In this document: in pieces, positions 10,495 to 20,540 of the stretch
Layout of the letters: every line of letters begins with the position of its first letter
Position numbering within the stretch: position 1 is the stretch's first letter
From: Mactra quadrangularis
Taxonomy: Eukaryota; Mollusca; Bivalvia; Venerida; Mactridae
NCBI GenBank assembly: GCA_025267735.1
Contig: CM046294.1
Coordinates: 35,371,222 to 35,435,221, forward strand
Reading direction: 5' to 3'
DNA: 64,000 nucleotides
Program-made: the position numbers and the translations under genes
The notes under the pieces: generated by a model
Told to the model about the DNA's origin: nothing
What the model saw: only the letters and a program-made list of their open reading frames with translations
Database searches by the model: none

Positions 10495-10833
10495 CTTTTC
10501 ATGGTGTAAAGACATCTTAAAATATTGAAAATAATACCATTCTCTATGTTCATTGGTAAGTGTTAAACTTTTATATTTAGTTTCGGCCTCAAATCCAAAA
10601 CTATGAAATTTCCGATGTTTATCCATTAAAACTGTTGTAGGTGCTTGGAGACCAAGTTTTGCTGCGCCTTCCCATGCTTGGTCAATATTAATGCTTGTCA
10701 AGAAGTCCCGTTTTCTTTCTTTTTTAAGATAATAGGCGTACCCAGTACAAGTTGTACCAAAATCTATTGCGGCTACGGCAATCTTATCACCTTGTAATAT
10801 CCTGCCTGACTTTGGTCTTTCTTTTGATGCCAT
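10495..10833 (-). CDS. HSPA12-like (Hsp70 family member 12) N-terminal exon, partial
   Basis: The translation from the ATG at 10831-10833 contains VAAIDFGTTCTGYAYYL, the phosphate-1 ATP-binding motif of the actin/Hsp70 ATPase fold, then QAPTTVLMDKHRKFHSFGFEAE and EWYYFQYFKMSLHHEK. This order (IDFGTT..GYA, KAPT, FHSFGF.A, W.YF..FKM) is diagnostic of the HSPA12A/B branch rather than classical Hsp70. The open frame ends at a good splice donor, AAG|GTAAGC (donor at 10489-10494), giving 113 codons in phase 0. The family has an atypical ATPase domain and is massively expanded in bivalves. No further exons are recognisable downstream on this strand, so it is either the first coding exon of a gene with a very long intron or a stranded gene fragment. 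A non-ATG extension to 10842 exists but is less likely. Confidence 0.8.
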
Positions 10834-10842
10834 ATTTACCAC

Positions 10843-11581
10843 TTAATATCTACACTATATATCTACACTATTTTCCCAGATACTTTCATGATATATTATA
10901 TCCCTGCTTAATCAGTGAAGTTTCCTCACATAATTTTGATATTCACAATAAAATATAAATTAACCATAATCCATTGACATATCTTGTTTCTCCGTTACAT
11001 TAAATCACCGACATTATCAATGTCTTCTTTAAAACTTATTACATGTTTCTTAATTGATTTTTAAAACATTTTTTCAACAAAATTAATATTGTCCTCACTG
11101 AATGATCTAATTTTACTTCCATGTCCCTATGTAAACTTTGTAACTAGGTATATACGCATTTTTAAAAAAATGGAACAAACCAATCGATATCCTTACTTCA
11201 CCTACTACGTGAGTAAACAGATTGATTACGTATACTACAAAAAGCCAATTATTAAATATAAGGCTAAGATATTTATTATCAAAATACATTCAATGTTATT
11301 TAAGGCCGTTTTAAAGATAAACGAATATCGATTTTACTTAAATTTCTTAAGTAGAACAAAAATGTAATCTAGCAATCCATCGTGATTACAACGTTTAATT
11401 TATCACGCTGTTGTAGTCGAACAGCAAATTTTGTACTTACGGTTATTTTTTATCACGGAGTGTCAAATTTAGCACAGGACGAGTAAACTTTCAAATCAGG
11501 ATTGAATGAATACTTTGCAAATGTTCTATTATTATTGATGTAAAAATAATGTTTCATATAATTAGATGATATGAAGTATAT
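10843..11581. other. AT-rich non-coding stretch
   Basis: Upstream (minus strand) of the HSPA12-like exon. A 14-bp near-duplication of ATCTACACTATAT lies at about 10848-10872. The 92-codon frame at 11089-11367 has no domain and a composition expected of AT-rich DNA. No promoter can be assigned with confidence. Confidence 0.5.
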
Positions 11582-12956
11582 GGGCCGATTGCACAATTCA
11601 AGTTTTATGAAGTCTAGTTTAAGCCTTAGTCCGAGAATCACTAGCCTTGAGTTTACCGCTTAATTGCATAATTCAAGTTTAATTTTGTTTTAGCTAGTCT
11701 AAGACTATCTATCCGGGAGATAACAGACCCTGAGCTTTGTAATCTTGTAGAAGTTAGTCTTCAGGTAGGATAAACTATAATTGGAGTTTTTTTCATTGCA
11801 CCGAAAAAATACCACACAATCATGACAATTTCGTACTTAAACATTGATTATTTTGTATAAAATTTGAATCGATCGATTATCAGTGTAATTATCAAATACA
11901 TGCAAATGTAGACATTATTAAAATAAAAATATTATCATTTATTTGCTACTGATTTTCTTTCTATGATTGTCTTGAAAAGGCAAGCGAAAATAACAAAGGG
12001 TAGTATACCAAGATAAAATGACTTCATAACCTGTACTTTAATGATATTTTCTGTATATAATCCACTACCTAATTGATAGATTTGTTAATTAATAAATGAA
12101 TTGTATAATGTTATGCTCAGTTTACTTGCACATTCAGAGAGCTCTGATACAGATACATTTTCATGTTCCTCAGTTGAAGGCTGAATAAAACATTTTTTTT
12201 CGGATGTTGACATTTAGTAAGATATTGAAACTGCAAAATTTTAAAGAACAAAGTTACGCTGTTTTTCGAACATTCAAGCAGATAAATGCCTCTAGATATA
12301 TTCCAAGAAATATATTCATCTGTCGAACCATTTTAAGACTTACGCAAGAAAGTCTTGTGAATAAATCACAAAACGAAAATTTTCAACAAAATTCCTGACG
12401 AGTTCAACTGGAAGAGTACACTATACAAGGGTTGATTCTTAGACATTTGCTGTACCTATCTTCATTTTCTGTTTTTTGATTACTACTACTTGTATCATCG
12501 GTGTTAGTTCGAATCTTGTTTATAAGCCATTTCTTTGTTTCTATGCACAAAAACTTTATTCTTATTGCTTAGTAATGGAGAAGGAATCTGGCTTAAAAGT
12601 GATAAATTTTAGTTGTAACTTGTAAGAACTTATTACACAACCAAGGTTTAATTTCTCAAATACGAGTTGCACATTCTATTGAAATTTATCCGTTGCAATA
12701 TGTGGGCAGCCATTTTTTCAACTCACAAAACTGATATATTTTCTAAAACTCAGCTTTAAAAGCCCCGCCGAAGGTTTAATTTTCATGGCGAGTTAGACTA
12801 AATACAAACTCCGGTCTTGCCTAAACTGTATTTATGCAATCCGTCCAATATTTTGCTCATTCTGAGACTAATTAACCTACATTTATGCAATGGACAGGGT
12901 TTAAACTTTGGTTTAAACTTGAGGTTATCTTTAGACTAGAATTATGCAATTGGGCC
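11582..12956. mobile_element. Non-autonomous DNA transposon with GGGCC-type inverted ends, about 1.37 kb
   Basis: The left end GGGCCGATTGCACAATTC (11582-11599) and the inverted right end GGCCCAATTGCATAATTC (12939-12956) match at 15 of 18 positions. The motif TTATGCAAT or its complement recurs subterminally: about 11667, 12832, 12884 and 12942. Flanks are TAT on the left and TAA on the right, not a clean duplication but compatible with a TWA-type target; the orphan end at 6505 is also followed by TAA. GGGCC termini suggest a PIF/Harbinger- or ISL2EU-like origin. No transposase is visible; interior frames are short. Confidence 0.65.
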
Positions 12957-12970
12957 TAACAGTTTAATTT

Positions 12971-13042
12971 GGCACTGTAGCTCACAGAATAGAGACGTAA
13001 ACACGTGATAGGAACATCACTGGTTCAAATCCTTGTTCCGAT
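12971..13042 (+). mobile_element. tRNA-related Pol III promoter segment (probable SINE head)
   Basis: TAGCTCACAGAATAGAGAC (A-box-like, from 12978) and GGTTCAAATCC (B box, 13022-13032) occur in tRNA-like spacing. Acceptor and T-stem pairing is poor, so this is a tRNA relic or SINE head rather than a gene. It sits 14 bp beyond the right end of the GGGCC-ended element. Confidence 0.55.
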
Positions 13043-14180
13043 TATTTAAAACAGATTATTGTTTTATCCTACCGCTAACTGATCTTTTAGAAGAAAACCT
13101 ATTGACCTAATAATCCTTTCTTTTTCCGGCACCGTTGCTTTTATCCGACAGTCACATGACTACGCATGACGGACTACTTTTCTACATTATCTTAACACTG
13201 GGCATCAAAAACGGCTGCGTTTTATTCTTTTGAAAACAACAAATTGAAAATATAATACTCATGATAATTGTAAACAAATATTTTCATTATAAATATTTGG
13301 ATCACTTACTTCACCATTCAAATTTAACAGAAACTCAAGCGTTAAGCTGTAACTTGAACGGTATCAACTCCGTTTTGTGTTTGATTTGACGAATATCCAG
13401 CCAGTATACAGTAAACACATTGGTTGACTATTGCTTGCTTTACCAAAGCTAAGCCACGTATAAAATGTATGTGATGAAACTGGCTTCTAAAAATCATCAG
13501 CGACGTTCTTGACACCGACAGTCCAGGCCATTTTCGGAAAATCGATAAAACATCTCCCTTCCGCGTCGCTGTGTGCGTGTGTTTCCCTACATAACCCTTA
13601 TATCCATTACGTCAATTTAGTTTGAATAACATATATACACATGTACGTTCCAGTCTATTAAAATTTTAGAAATATAATATAGAGTATATTCAAAAATATT
13701 ATCTTAGAATAGTATCCACGTGGACATAAAACTACACTCTGTACTGTTTGAAAGAATTCAAAAATATTCCAATTTTATAATGCTAAGTCAATAGAATAAG
13801 TTTAAACTATAAAACTGTGTATTTCATCCCCAATATTGCTTTATAGTGTCGAACCGATCAGACTTATAGCCGGTTCACTGAGTAGACCAATCAGAAGCAC
13901 CTCAGAAGTCGCTCTCTCTCAGCTGTTGACATTGAGCCTGACAGACATATTCTCCGTTTCACTGTTTTATATCTGGTCACATCGACCTGATAAATATACA
14001 TACAGCACCCTTCACTTTATTGAAGGTTTTTACTTTGTAATTTGGTTTGTTGTGAATTGACATTTTGAATTATTATTCAGTTGCTTTTTCCTAAGTTCTT
14101 TTAGGACGGCAAAAGTATTGTCATAAATTTCTTTTCTTTGATTATATTGTTGTATTTTCCAACTTTGTATTGGTTAAATT
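13043..14180. other. Non-coding stretch, nothing recognised
   Basis: AT-rich. The 74-codon frame at 13836-14060 shows no domain or convincing coding character. Confidence 0.5.
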
Positions 14181-14396
14181 ATGATATTTTTAAATGTGGC
14201 TGGTGAAGATGAGTTAATGACTCTCCCAGGTATTGGGAAGAAGAGGGGGGACTGTATTCTTCCGCTAAGTAAAAAATATGGTAATGTCACTCCTGAATTG
14301 CTTGCTAGGGTGATTGGTCCAACTCATCCAATTCTATTGGACATAATTGACTTTACTCAGAAGAATAGTTCAACTTATGTCTGTTTCAGACTTTGA
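14181..14396 (+). pseudogene. Helix-hairpin-helix ORF fragment, probably from a mobile element
   Basis: The 71-residue frame contains EDELMTLPGIGKKRGDCIL, a clear helix-hairpin-helix (L..LPGIG.KR...IL) of the type that binds DNA backbone non-specifically, followed by KKYGNVTPELLARVIGPTHP and DIIDFTQKN. After the stop another frame continues with plausible protein sequence (ATG at about 14373, MSVSDFEAKIIDRRHVSLQT...), suggesting one longer ORF broken by a frameshift. The neighbourhood (LINE ORF1 remnant downstream) and the decay argue for a mobile-element gene rather than a host gene. The family is not identified. Confidence 0.5.
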
Positions 14397-15299
14397 GGCT
14401 AAGATTATAGACAGGAGACATGTTTCTTTACAAACCTTGGTGAGGTTAAGGAGTCGTATGATTGTAGGAATAGTGTTTATTCAGTGTTGAGTAGTGGGGC
14501 AAGTAGCAAGGGTGTCTCTAAAGATTTTTCAGAATTTTCACAAGTTAGTGAAAAGTTTTAATAGAGTGGTAATTAGTAGTAAAAACCCAATTGTTGGTAG
14601 GGCAGCCATGGCTGATACAATTACAACTGCAGTGAATACTGTATCCTCCTTTTTGGGGGGACCTCTCCGTGGTGAGGTGGAGAAACATGTGCCAATTATG
14701 TAGGTACTAGTTTGCGCCTGCATGTTGGGCATATGGCGAACACCAAAATTGCCCTTTTGCCGTGGGCAGCTTACCGTAACTGGGAAAGTAGGATCCTGGT
14801 AGTTGAGGGAGGCCAAGGGATCTCCAGTCTTCCCATTACACTACTTTGCCCTCTGATTCAGGGTAGACGGGTGTCCAAGTGGGCCCGACTTGGTCAATCG
14901 GCTGGTCATGCATTGCCCTTGAATAGCTGCATACTTACATAAGTTAATGTACTTATGTAAGTACATGTACTCCTGGATGTGCACACTTTCCAGAAGTTAC
15001 CAACACTATTAGCATACCTTATTTTTGTAAAAACATGCGTGTTCTACATGAAGATTTGCGTGTATCTACTGAAATTGCAGTACTTTTCTTTCAAATTAAT
15101 ACGTTCAAAACACCTATTCAAGAAGGCGGTGGCTCATGGACCAATTGTGTTGATTGTAATCATTTGCAATTGTATGCAAGTATATCTCTCAGGTATCCTT
15201 GTGGTGCGGAGGCTGTATACCCGCCTCCAATGCACTTCCCCTTGTTGGAATCCTAAGTGGCTGGGGAACCTGGGTGATGAATCATAATCAGTTTAACCA
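14397..15299. other. Degraded stretch between the HhH fragment and the ORF1 remnant
   Basis: Several short plus-strand frames with plausible amino-acid composition but no recognisable domain; possibly a decayed continuation of the same element. A 12-bp perfect inverted repeat ACTTACATAAGT / ACTTATGTAAGT with a 6-base loop lies at 14933-14962. Confidence 0.4.
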
Positions 15300-15712
15300 T
15301 GGATCCTTTCACTAACACTTAAAAACGTAAGTCTGACGAATCATCCATCAGCTTAACTAGTGAAAACACAAGCCAATCGTCTTGTCCATGCTTCCTCAAA
15401 GTAGAGGGAGAGGAAAAGTTATCTCAACTGAATCCATTTATTATTGAAAAGACCATTTCATCACTGATTGGAACACCGAAATCGGTCAGGAAGCTCCGTG
15501 GTGGCGAGCTCCTGATCGAGGTCAATAGGAAACAGCAATCAAAAAGTTTGCTAAAATTAAGATCGTTCACGGCATCAAATGTTTCTGCACTGTTCACAAA
15601 ACACTCAATTCGTGCAGAGGTGTCATGCGCTGCCCTGACTTAGCTGAAATGTCAGAGGCAGACATTGTTAAAGAGTTCAGCTCACAATGTGTGTGTCACA
15701 GAATAACATAAA
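15300..15712 (+). pseudogene. LINE ORF1 remnant (Jockey/I/Nimb-like nucleic-acid-binding protein)
   Basis: From the ATG at 15300 the frame hits a stop at codon 8, then reads on through LNPFIIEKTISSLIGTPKS and KLRGGELLIEVNRKQQSKSL; after a frameshift near 15590 the next frame gives HKTLNSCRGVMRCPDLAEMS, EADIVKEFSSQ and a stop at 15710-15712. The order 'F.I.K.I....G.PKSV.KLR.G.LL.E....Q...LLK', then 'H..LN...GV.RC.DL', then 'E.DI...' is the hallmark of ORF1 proteins of Jockey/I-like LINEs, which bind element RNA. One stop and one frameshift make it non-functional. It points opposite to LINE-B and no endonuclease follows, so it is an isolated fragment. Confidence 0.7.
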
Positions 15713-16251
15713 CTTATAACATGAACAGTAATTTTATCATTTTTATTTCAATACACTATACCATATCAAACAAAATACACCATAGTTACATACATACAAT
15801 ACATACATACAATACATGTAATCAGGTTATTTAACTCTTTACTATTAATCTATCTATTCTTTTCTTTACTTTCTTTTATCCATACCCTCTTTTCATATGC
15901 AAATGACCCACGGACCTACCTATATTAATAGAAAGTGCACGAAAATATCAATCACTGCTGTTTCTTGATTGATGTTTAATACATCCATTGTTCTATTCGT
16001 CTTACTTTATGAAAAATATAAATTGTATATTTATAGGTATGTGGTCTTCCTCATTATTAAAAATTATTATTAATTACTTGTTCTGTTAGATTTTGACTAT
16101 TAATTACTGTTAAATTGTACTTCTTGTAATTTTTTCACATTGACCGTCGCCCATTTTTGAATCTTCGCCATTTTGTATTTTTTTATAACTTTTTATAATA
16201 TATATAATTTTAAACTACTCTTGTGAGATTTGGGGATTCTATTCAGCTCTA
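15713..16251. other. AT-rich spacer with ACATACATACA microsatellite
   Basis: No gene. A short (ACATACATACAAT)n tract at about 15787-15822 is echoed at 16252-16270, exactly where the LINE-B sequence breaks off. Confidence 0.55.
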
Positions 16252-16575
16252 TTACATACATACAATACATACCCCCGAATAACAAGTACCATTGACGTAG
16301 AGGTCATTAACAGAATTCTTGAGATTTCCACGTTGTTTGTTAATCAGTTTATAAAAAATTTTAGAGTTACTAATTCTAGTCTTCATTATTTCGCTTTTTT
16401 CTCTTGCAAGACAGTCTGCTACAGCAATGCGACATTGGCGTCTAAATTCTTTTTTACATCTTTTGCGTTCAATAATCAATGGGTTGTTTGGATTGTAACA
16501 TTTCCCAGCTTTTGCCCAGTTTCTATGTGCTAACCTTGCTAGCTTTATCGCTACAGATATACATTGTATTCTCAT
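16252..16575 (-). pseudogene. LINE-B ORF2 linker, shifted frame, truncated before reverse transcriptase
   Basis: This frame continues the ORF2 linker: AIKLARLAHRNWAKAGKC, RKRCKKEFRRQCRIA, SNSKIFYKLINKQRGN and VNDLYVNGTCYSG, the basic segment that normally precedes the reverse transcriptase. It overlaps the endonuclease frame by about 50 bp because of the frameshift near 16560. The end (..VCIVCM) is encoded by the ACATAC-type microsatellite at 16252-16270 and is not LINE sequence. Confidence 0.75.
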
Positions 16576-17548
16576 TCCATACAGCCAACTTAGGATTTGA
16601 TTTCCCCCCCCCTCTCTTCAATCCTGAAGCATCCGCACTTGCCCGGGTCATTACTTCGTTCAGTTTCTTGATATTGTCTTCGATGTTATCGACAGGATTA
16701 AAGTTGCTTAATTGTTCAATCACAAGCTCCTGATAAATTTCCTGGTTAACTCGTTCCCAGTTCGTATGTCTAGGATATGACTTGTTTTTCAGTGTGTTGC
16801 TCGTTTTACTTGCAAGGTTCAGCCTTACAGGTATTCTTGTGATTATTGGATGATGGTCTGACACATTTGACGCCATTTCTAAGATTTCTTTTTCACAGTC
16901 TACAAAACTTGGCTCACCATGCTTAAAGAAATAGTCAATTTCAGATTTATCATTACCATTTGGGTGTATAAACGTAGAGGACAGGAGGCTAAATTGTATG
17001 TTACAGTCCTTAATAAAGTTTCGGATGTACATTAATCTTCTACTGTTATCCTTTTTATTTAAATCTTCATTTAGATCTGTTCCGACTAGGATATTATGTG
17101 TCAATGAGTATTTAGTAAAAATTTCAAAGAGTTCATCCACACACGAACAGAAGTCATCATCACTAGTTGCATAACCTTTACAAGGAAAGTATATCGACAC
17201 TATTAGGACCTTGCGGGTATTATTCCCTTTGTTTCCTAATTCAACACATTGTACACGTTCTGAACCATCTGGGAGTACTGTGATGAAACTATTAAAATGT
17301 TTTTTCCACAAAACCGCAACACCTCCATAACCACGTGGCATTTGGATTGGTGGAAGCGGGTTTCTGTAATCAGCACCCTTACCAGCGAAGTCAACAGAAG
17401 AATTTATTTCACCTAACAGATTAAGTTGAGCTTGAAACAGCCAATGTTCTTGAATGCATATCAAATCACATTTCTTAAAAAGTTCATTTATTGCAGCAGC
17501 TGCAGTTCGTACGTTCTTGCAATTGAAAGATGCGATCTGGAGAGACAT
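16523..17548 (-). pseudogene. LINE-B ORF2 N-terminus: APE endonuclease, C-terminally frameshifted
   Basis: It starts at a true ATG 14 bp after the ORF1 stop. All core endonuclease/exonuclease/phosphatase motifs are present: ASFNCKNV (N9), CIQEHWL (E34), GYGGVAVLW (73-81), SIYFPC (Y120), VGTDLNED (D158, N160), SEIDYFF (D205) and SDHHPI (230-235). In the family this enzyme makes the first-strand nick for target-primed reverse transcription. The linker follows to about residue 325, where a one-base shift near 16560 leads to a premature stop (..KASKVST). The endonuclease itself looks intact, so decay may be recent. Confidence 0.88.
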
Positions 17549-17562
17549 ATGGTCTACACTGT

Positions 17563-18360
17563 TTATAACTGGTTTTGTAGCAGACCAACCATCCGAAAAG
17601 GAGGAGGCTGTTCACAACCATAAACAATATTTTCATTGGGTAGATTGTTTTTGACACCTCTTTGTGCAAAGTTCTGCGGTAATAGACTTCCAATTGTATG
17701 CTGAGGCAGAGAAGTATAGCCAGGCGGTGGACGTGTATGATCAAATAATTGTGGAGTTTTGAAAGCTTGATCACTTTGGTGACAAGATCTAGAGCCATTG
17801 GTCGTGGGGTCCTTATCAGCTTGCTTATAAAATATTGGGTCGCCTGTCAGTTGTTTTTCCGTACGTTTTTGGGTATTTTCTGTTACCCCAGTTGGATAGC
17901 AGTATGTTTCACTTTGAATCCCTGTCGTTTTTATTTCATTCTCTTTAGGTTGAAATGGTTCAGGTGAGTCCGCTGCTTTAGCTGGTGAATTCTCACAATT
18001 TTTGTTTTTATCTAATTCACATGTATTCATAGTCTTTTCAATGTTGTCTAATTGTTTGTTTAATTGAGCAAATACAATGTTACTTATTCTATTATGAAGA
18101 GCTCTGATGTTATTTAATTCATTGTCTGATGAACTTATATTTTTGTTTTCACATTGTGTGGGTCCCGATTCCTTTTCACTGCCTTCGAGTAAATTAATTC
18201 TCTTATGTAATGTTGAGATAGTTGCTTCTAATTCATGAATCTTATTCTCCAGTTTTTTAGCATACGTATCAACCTTCAGCTTGGATTTCAGTAAATCTGC
18301 ATTTTTATTCTCCTTGACTTTTAGCTCATTTTCCCATTTATCGAGTCTACACGACTTCAA
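17563..18360 (-). pseudogene. LINE-B ORF1, coiled-coil and proline-rich C-terminal segment
   Basis: The first codon here is TTG, so this is a continuation and not a start. Residues 8-62 (WENELKVKENKNADLLKSKL onward to about INLLEGSE) form a heptad-like charged coiled coil, as expected for trimerising ORF1 proteins. The remainder is polar and low in complexity, ending in a proline-rich region (RPPPGYTSLPQ, near residue 210) and a stop 14 bp upstream of the ORF2 ATG. In the preceding frame the sequence reads ..CSKCEKSAELRLKSCRLDKW, which connects to the PHD segment. Confidence 0.65.
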
Positions 18361-18362
18361 TC

Positions 18363-18983
18363 TCAGCTCAGCCGATTTTTCACATTTTGAACACTGGGTT
18401 CACTAGAGTTCTCTGTGTTTGACTTGTTCATAGAATTGGTTGTCACACGGTTTGTAAGTAAATTAGAGCTAGCTTTACCTTTTACGAATGTTTCTTCACA
18501 GTCAGTCAGTCTGTCATCATCAGACACAACCATCGACTCAACACACGACATTTTACTTACTGGTTCATTAATCAACAATTCATCCTCTAGAATCTCTCTA
18601 GCAGCTGACGATTTTGGCGAGCGCGGCTTTGTTCTACCTGGAATAACAAGTGGCAGATTTGTGCATAACGAACAGTTAAAGTCAATATCCTCATCATTGT
18701 TTTGTTCAATACATAGTATTTCATCTTGTGTTAGTTTGAGGCACTTGTAGTGAACCCAATGTCTCTTCTTGGTGCAGAACACGCTCTTGGTCCTACAGTT
18801 TTTTTTACACTTAAGACATTCAATATCATCAATTTGGGTGCACTTACTTTTTGCATCAGTGGACATGCTTACTTCAGTTCGCTTTTCTGGTGTCTTGTCG
18901 CACTCACGCAGAAAATTGCTCAGGCTTTCCACCAATAAGCTATTTAAATCATCAGTATCTATGGGTTGACCTTTTAAAACCAC
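18363..18983 (-). pseudogene. LINE-B ORF1, PHD-like zinc-finger segment
   Basis: The frame does not start with a true ATG here (GTG at its left-most open codon), in keeping with being the middle of a longer ORF1. Counting from that codon, residues 56-107 hold C-x2-C (56, 59), C63, C70, H78-x2-C81 and C104-x2-C107, with W76 two residues before H78: a C4HC3 PHD-type arrangement. A serine- and lysine-rich linker follows. PHD fingers in LINE ORF1 proteins are known in several animal clades and may contact histone tails. A one-base shift near 18395 joins this frame to the coiled-coil segment. Confidence 0.72.
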
Positions 18984-19015
18984 ATTTCTTGTTACAAGCT
19001 GTATACCTGGAAAAT

Positions 19016-19480
19016 CTACATCGATAAACAGTTTACAGTTTTACCATTTACTAGAATACGTGAAGTTGTATTATATAAGTTGATTGTATATTCCGAATTG
19101 ACCCTCACAACAGTCTGAACAACTATGCCGTCTTTTTTATCTACAGAGTTCGATTTATGCACCCTTTTCTCATTCAAGTTCTCATAATACTCTACTGCTG
19201 CACATTTGAAGATCTCATAGGTTGCAGCATCCGCTGTAATTACCAGTCCCCCCCCTGTAAAATTTCCAGCAGTTTTTAAGGTTCTTTTAGCAGCATTTAA
19301 CTTTTTACTCACAGTTTTTTTCATGTTCAAAATATAGTTACATGTTACTTCAGATCCATGTATAGCTGTATTCCTTACGTTTGATTCACTAGCTGATCTG
19401 GCAAGTTTCCGCACCACAGTGTTCATCTCCGATGTTATCTCGCCCTTCATCTTCTGAGCCCTCCTGCCTTTTGAGCGCAT
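19016..19480 (-). pseudogene. LINE-B ORF1, N-terminal domain
   Basis: The first ATG of the frame is at 19478-19480 (MRSKGRRAQKMKGEITSEM); the frame is open a little further upstream through non-ATG codons (..TQGLVLIVEVLRK). The N-terminus is very basic. A C-terminal stretch reads IVVQTVVRVNSEYTINLYNT then TSRILVNGKTV, a beta-rich block that also occurs, as I recall, in ORF1 of other invertebrate LINEs. The frame ends in a stop at 19016-19018; a one-base shift near 19035 would join it to the PHD segment (..IDVDFPGIQLVTRN..). The function is presumed to be RNA binding or particle formation. Confidence 0.6.
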
Positions 19481-19560
19481 CTTTCGAAGAACCTCCACTA
19501 TCAGTACCAGCCCCTGGGTGCAGTCAGTCTAAAACACAACTCAAATTAAGGGTTAACGAG

Positions 19561-20470
19561 GAACGTAATGTTTAAAATATAGGAAACGTTAAGAATAAAA
19601 ATTTACAGTTATGCAACACGATGCAAGATGGCGCACAAAGCGTTGTCTCACAGAATCTCGGGCGACGAGAATTGACAAGATTTTCTTTAAGATTCAGTAT
19701 AATTTAAAAGTCAATAAAACTATGTAATAAAATCCTATCAGAGTCAGCCTATGTCTAAGATTTCCTTTTCCAACACTACTATTCATAAAAGTTTATAAAA
19801 ACAATTATCACCCAATGAACAATGGCGACTATTTCCGCACGCATTACAAAGTTTTCTTCAACGCGACTATGAATCACACTTTTCACACAAGTAAAAGAAT
19901 TAAAAGTCCTCATAAGTGTCAATTAAAACATTTTAAAAGCAAGATAAAACATTAATAAGACATTAAAACTCTAAAAACTATAAAACTTTTAAATTTTCTC
20001 ATCCCAATAATAAAACACGTCCTCCACCATTGACCATCACCACACTCCCATCTCTACTGTATAGTTTAACATAACAAATCCAATCTCATGAATCTGACCC
20101 AATTATTTTTGGAAGGAATTGTTTTCAAACAATTCCTTTCTATGTCAGCGCTCTGCAAGATTTGAAAAAGAACGAACAACACCCTCAACTCAATAGAAAT
20201 CAATGAGTCAATGCGACCGAGAAATAGTGCAGCAGAAAAATATGTGTACTATCAAAAGTAGATAAGTTGAAAAAAAGTAATTTAAACAAATACTTAAAAT
20301 TATGATATTTAATGTTTTTTTACACATTAATCAAACAACATTCTAACTGTGCACGGAGAGAAGTTTATTGTATTATTGCGCATTAGTATCTACCACACGC
20401 TTGTATATAAGTACAATTTTAACGACCGCTATTCACAGCAGGAGTTTACTATGAGAGCGTAAAGCGCTGG
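19561..20470. other. Non-coding stretch, nothing recognised except one hairpin
   Basis: May contain LINE-B 5' untranslated sequence at its left. A 12-bp perfect inverted repeat AAGGAATTGTTT / AAACAATTCCTT with a 2-base centre lies at about 20112-20138. No gene. Confidence 0.5.
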
Positions 20471-20476
20471 ACATTT

Positions 20477-20540
20477 ACCGAAGTTAAGCAACGAAAGGTA
20501 GGGTTAATCTTTGGATGGGTGTCCGTGGAGGTTTAATGAC
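20477..20540 (+). pseudogene. 5S rRNA-like remnant (3' half)
   Basis: CCGAAGTTAAGCAACG, then GGTTAAT.TTTGGATGGGTG and TCCG closely match the internal control region of animal 5S rRNA (box A, intermediate element and box C). The 5' half of 5S and the closing 3' stem are not recognisable, so this is a 5S pseudogene or a remnant of a 5S-derived (SINE3-type) retroposon rather than a functional gene. Confidence 0.65.

Larger units (their letters stand above)
16252..19560 (-). mobile_element. LINE-B: APE-type non-LTR retrotransposon lacking its reverse transcriptase
   Basis: The minus strand carries, in order from 19.5 kb down, an N-terminal ORF1 domain, a PHD-like zinc finger, a coiled coil, a proline-rich tail, then ORF2 with an APE endonuclease and linker. 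ORF1 is split into three frames by two single-base shifts (near 19035 and 18395), and ORF2 by one shift near 16560. The sequence stops at 16252 inside the endonuclease-RT linker, at a short microsatellite. Loss of the 3' part is unusual for a LINE, where insertion normally truncates the 5' end, so a later deletion or recombination is implied. The 5' end is placed only approximately. Confidence 0.85.

Noticed and set aside
11089..11367. 92-codon open frame as a gene
   Set aside because: Composition is that of AT-rich DNA (Tyr, Ile, Lys, Phe), no domain, no support from neighbours.
12971..13042. Functional tRNA gene
   Set aside because: Poor acceptor and T-stem pairing; only the Pol III boxes are recognisable.
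13836..14060. 74-codon open frame with hydrophobic segments
   Set aside because: No recognisable domain and no coding context; likely chance.
20477..20540. Functional 5S rRNA gene
   Set aside because: Only about 60 bp of the 3' half is conserved; the 5' half and closing stem are missing.
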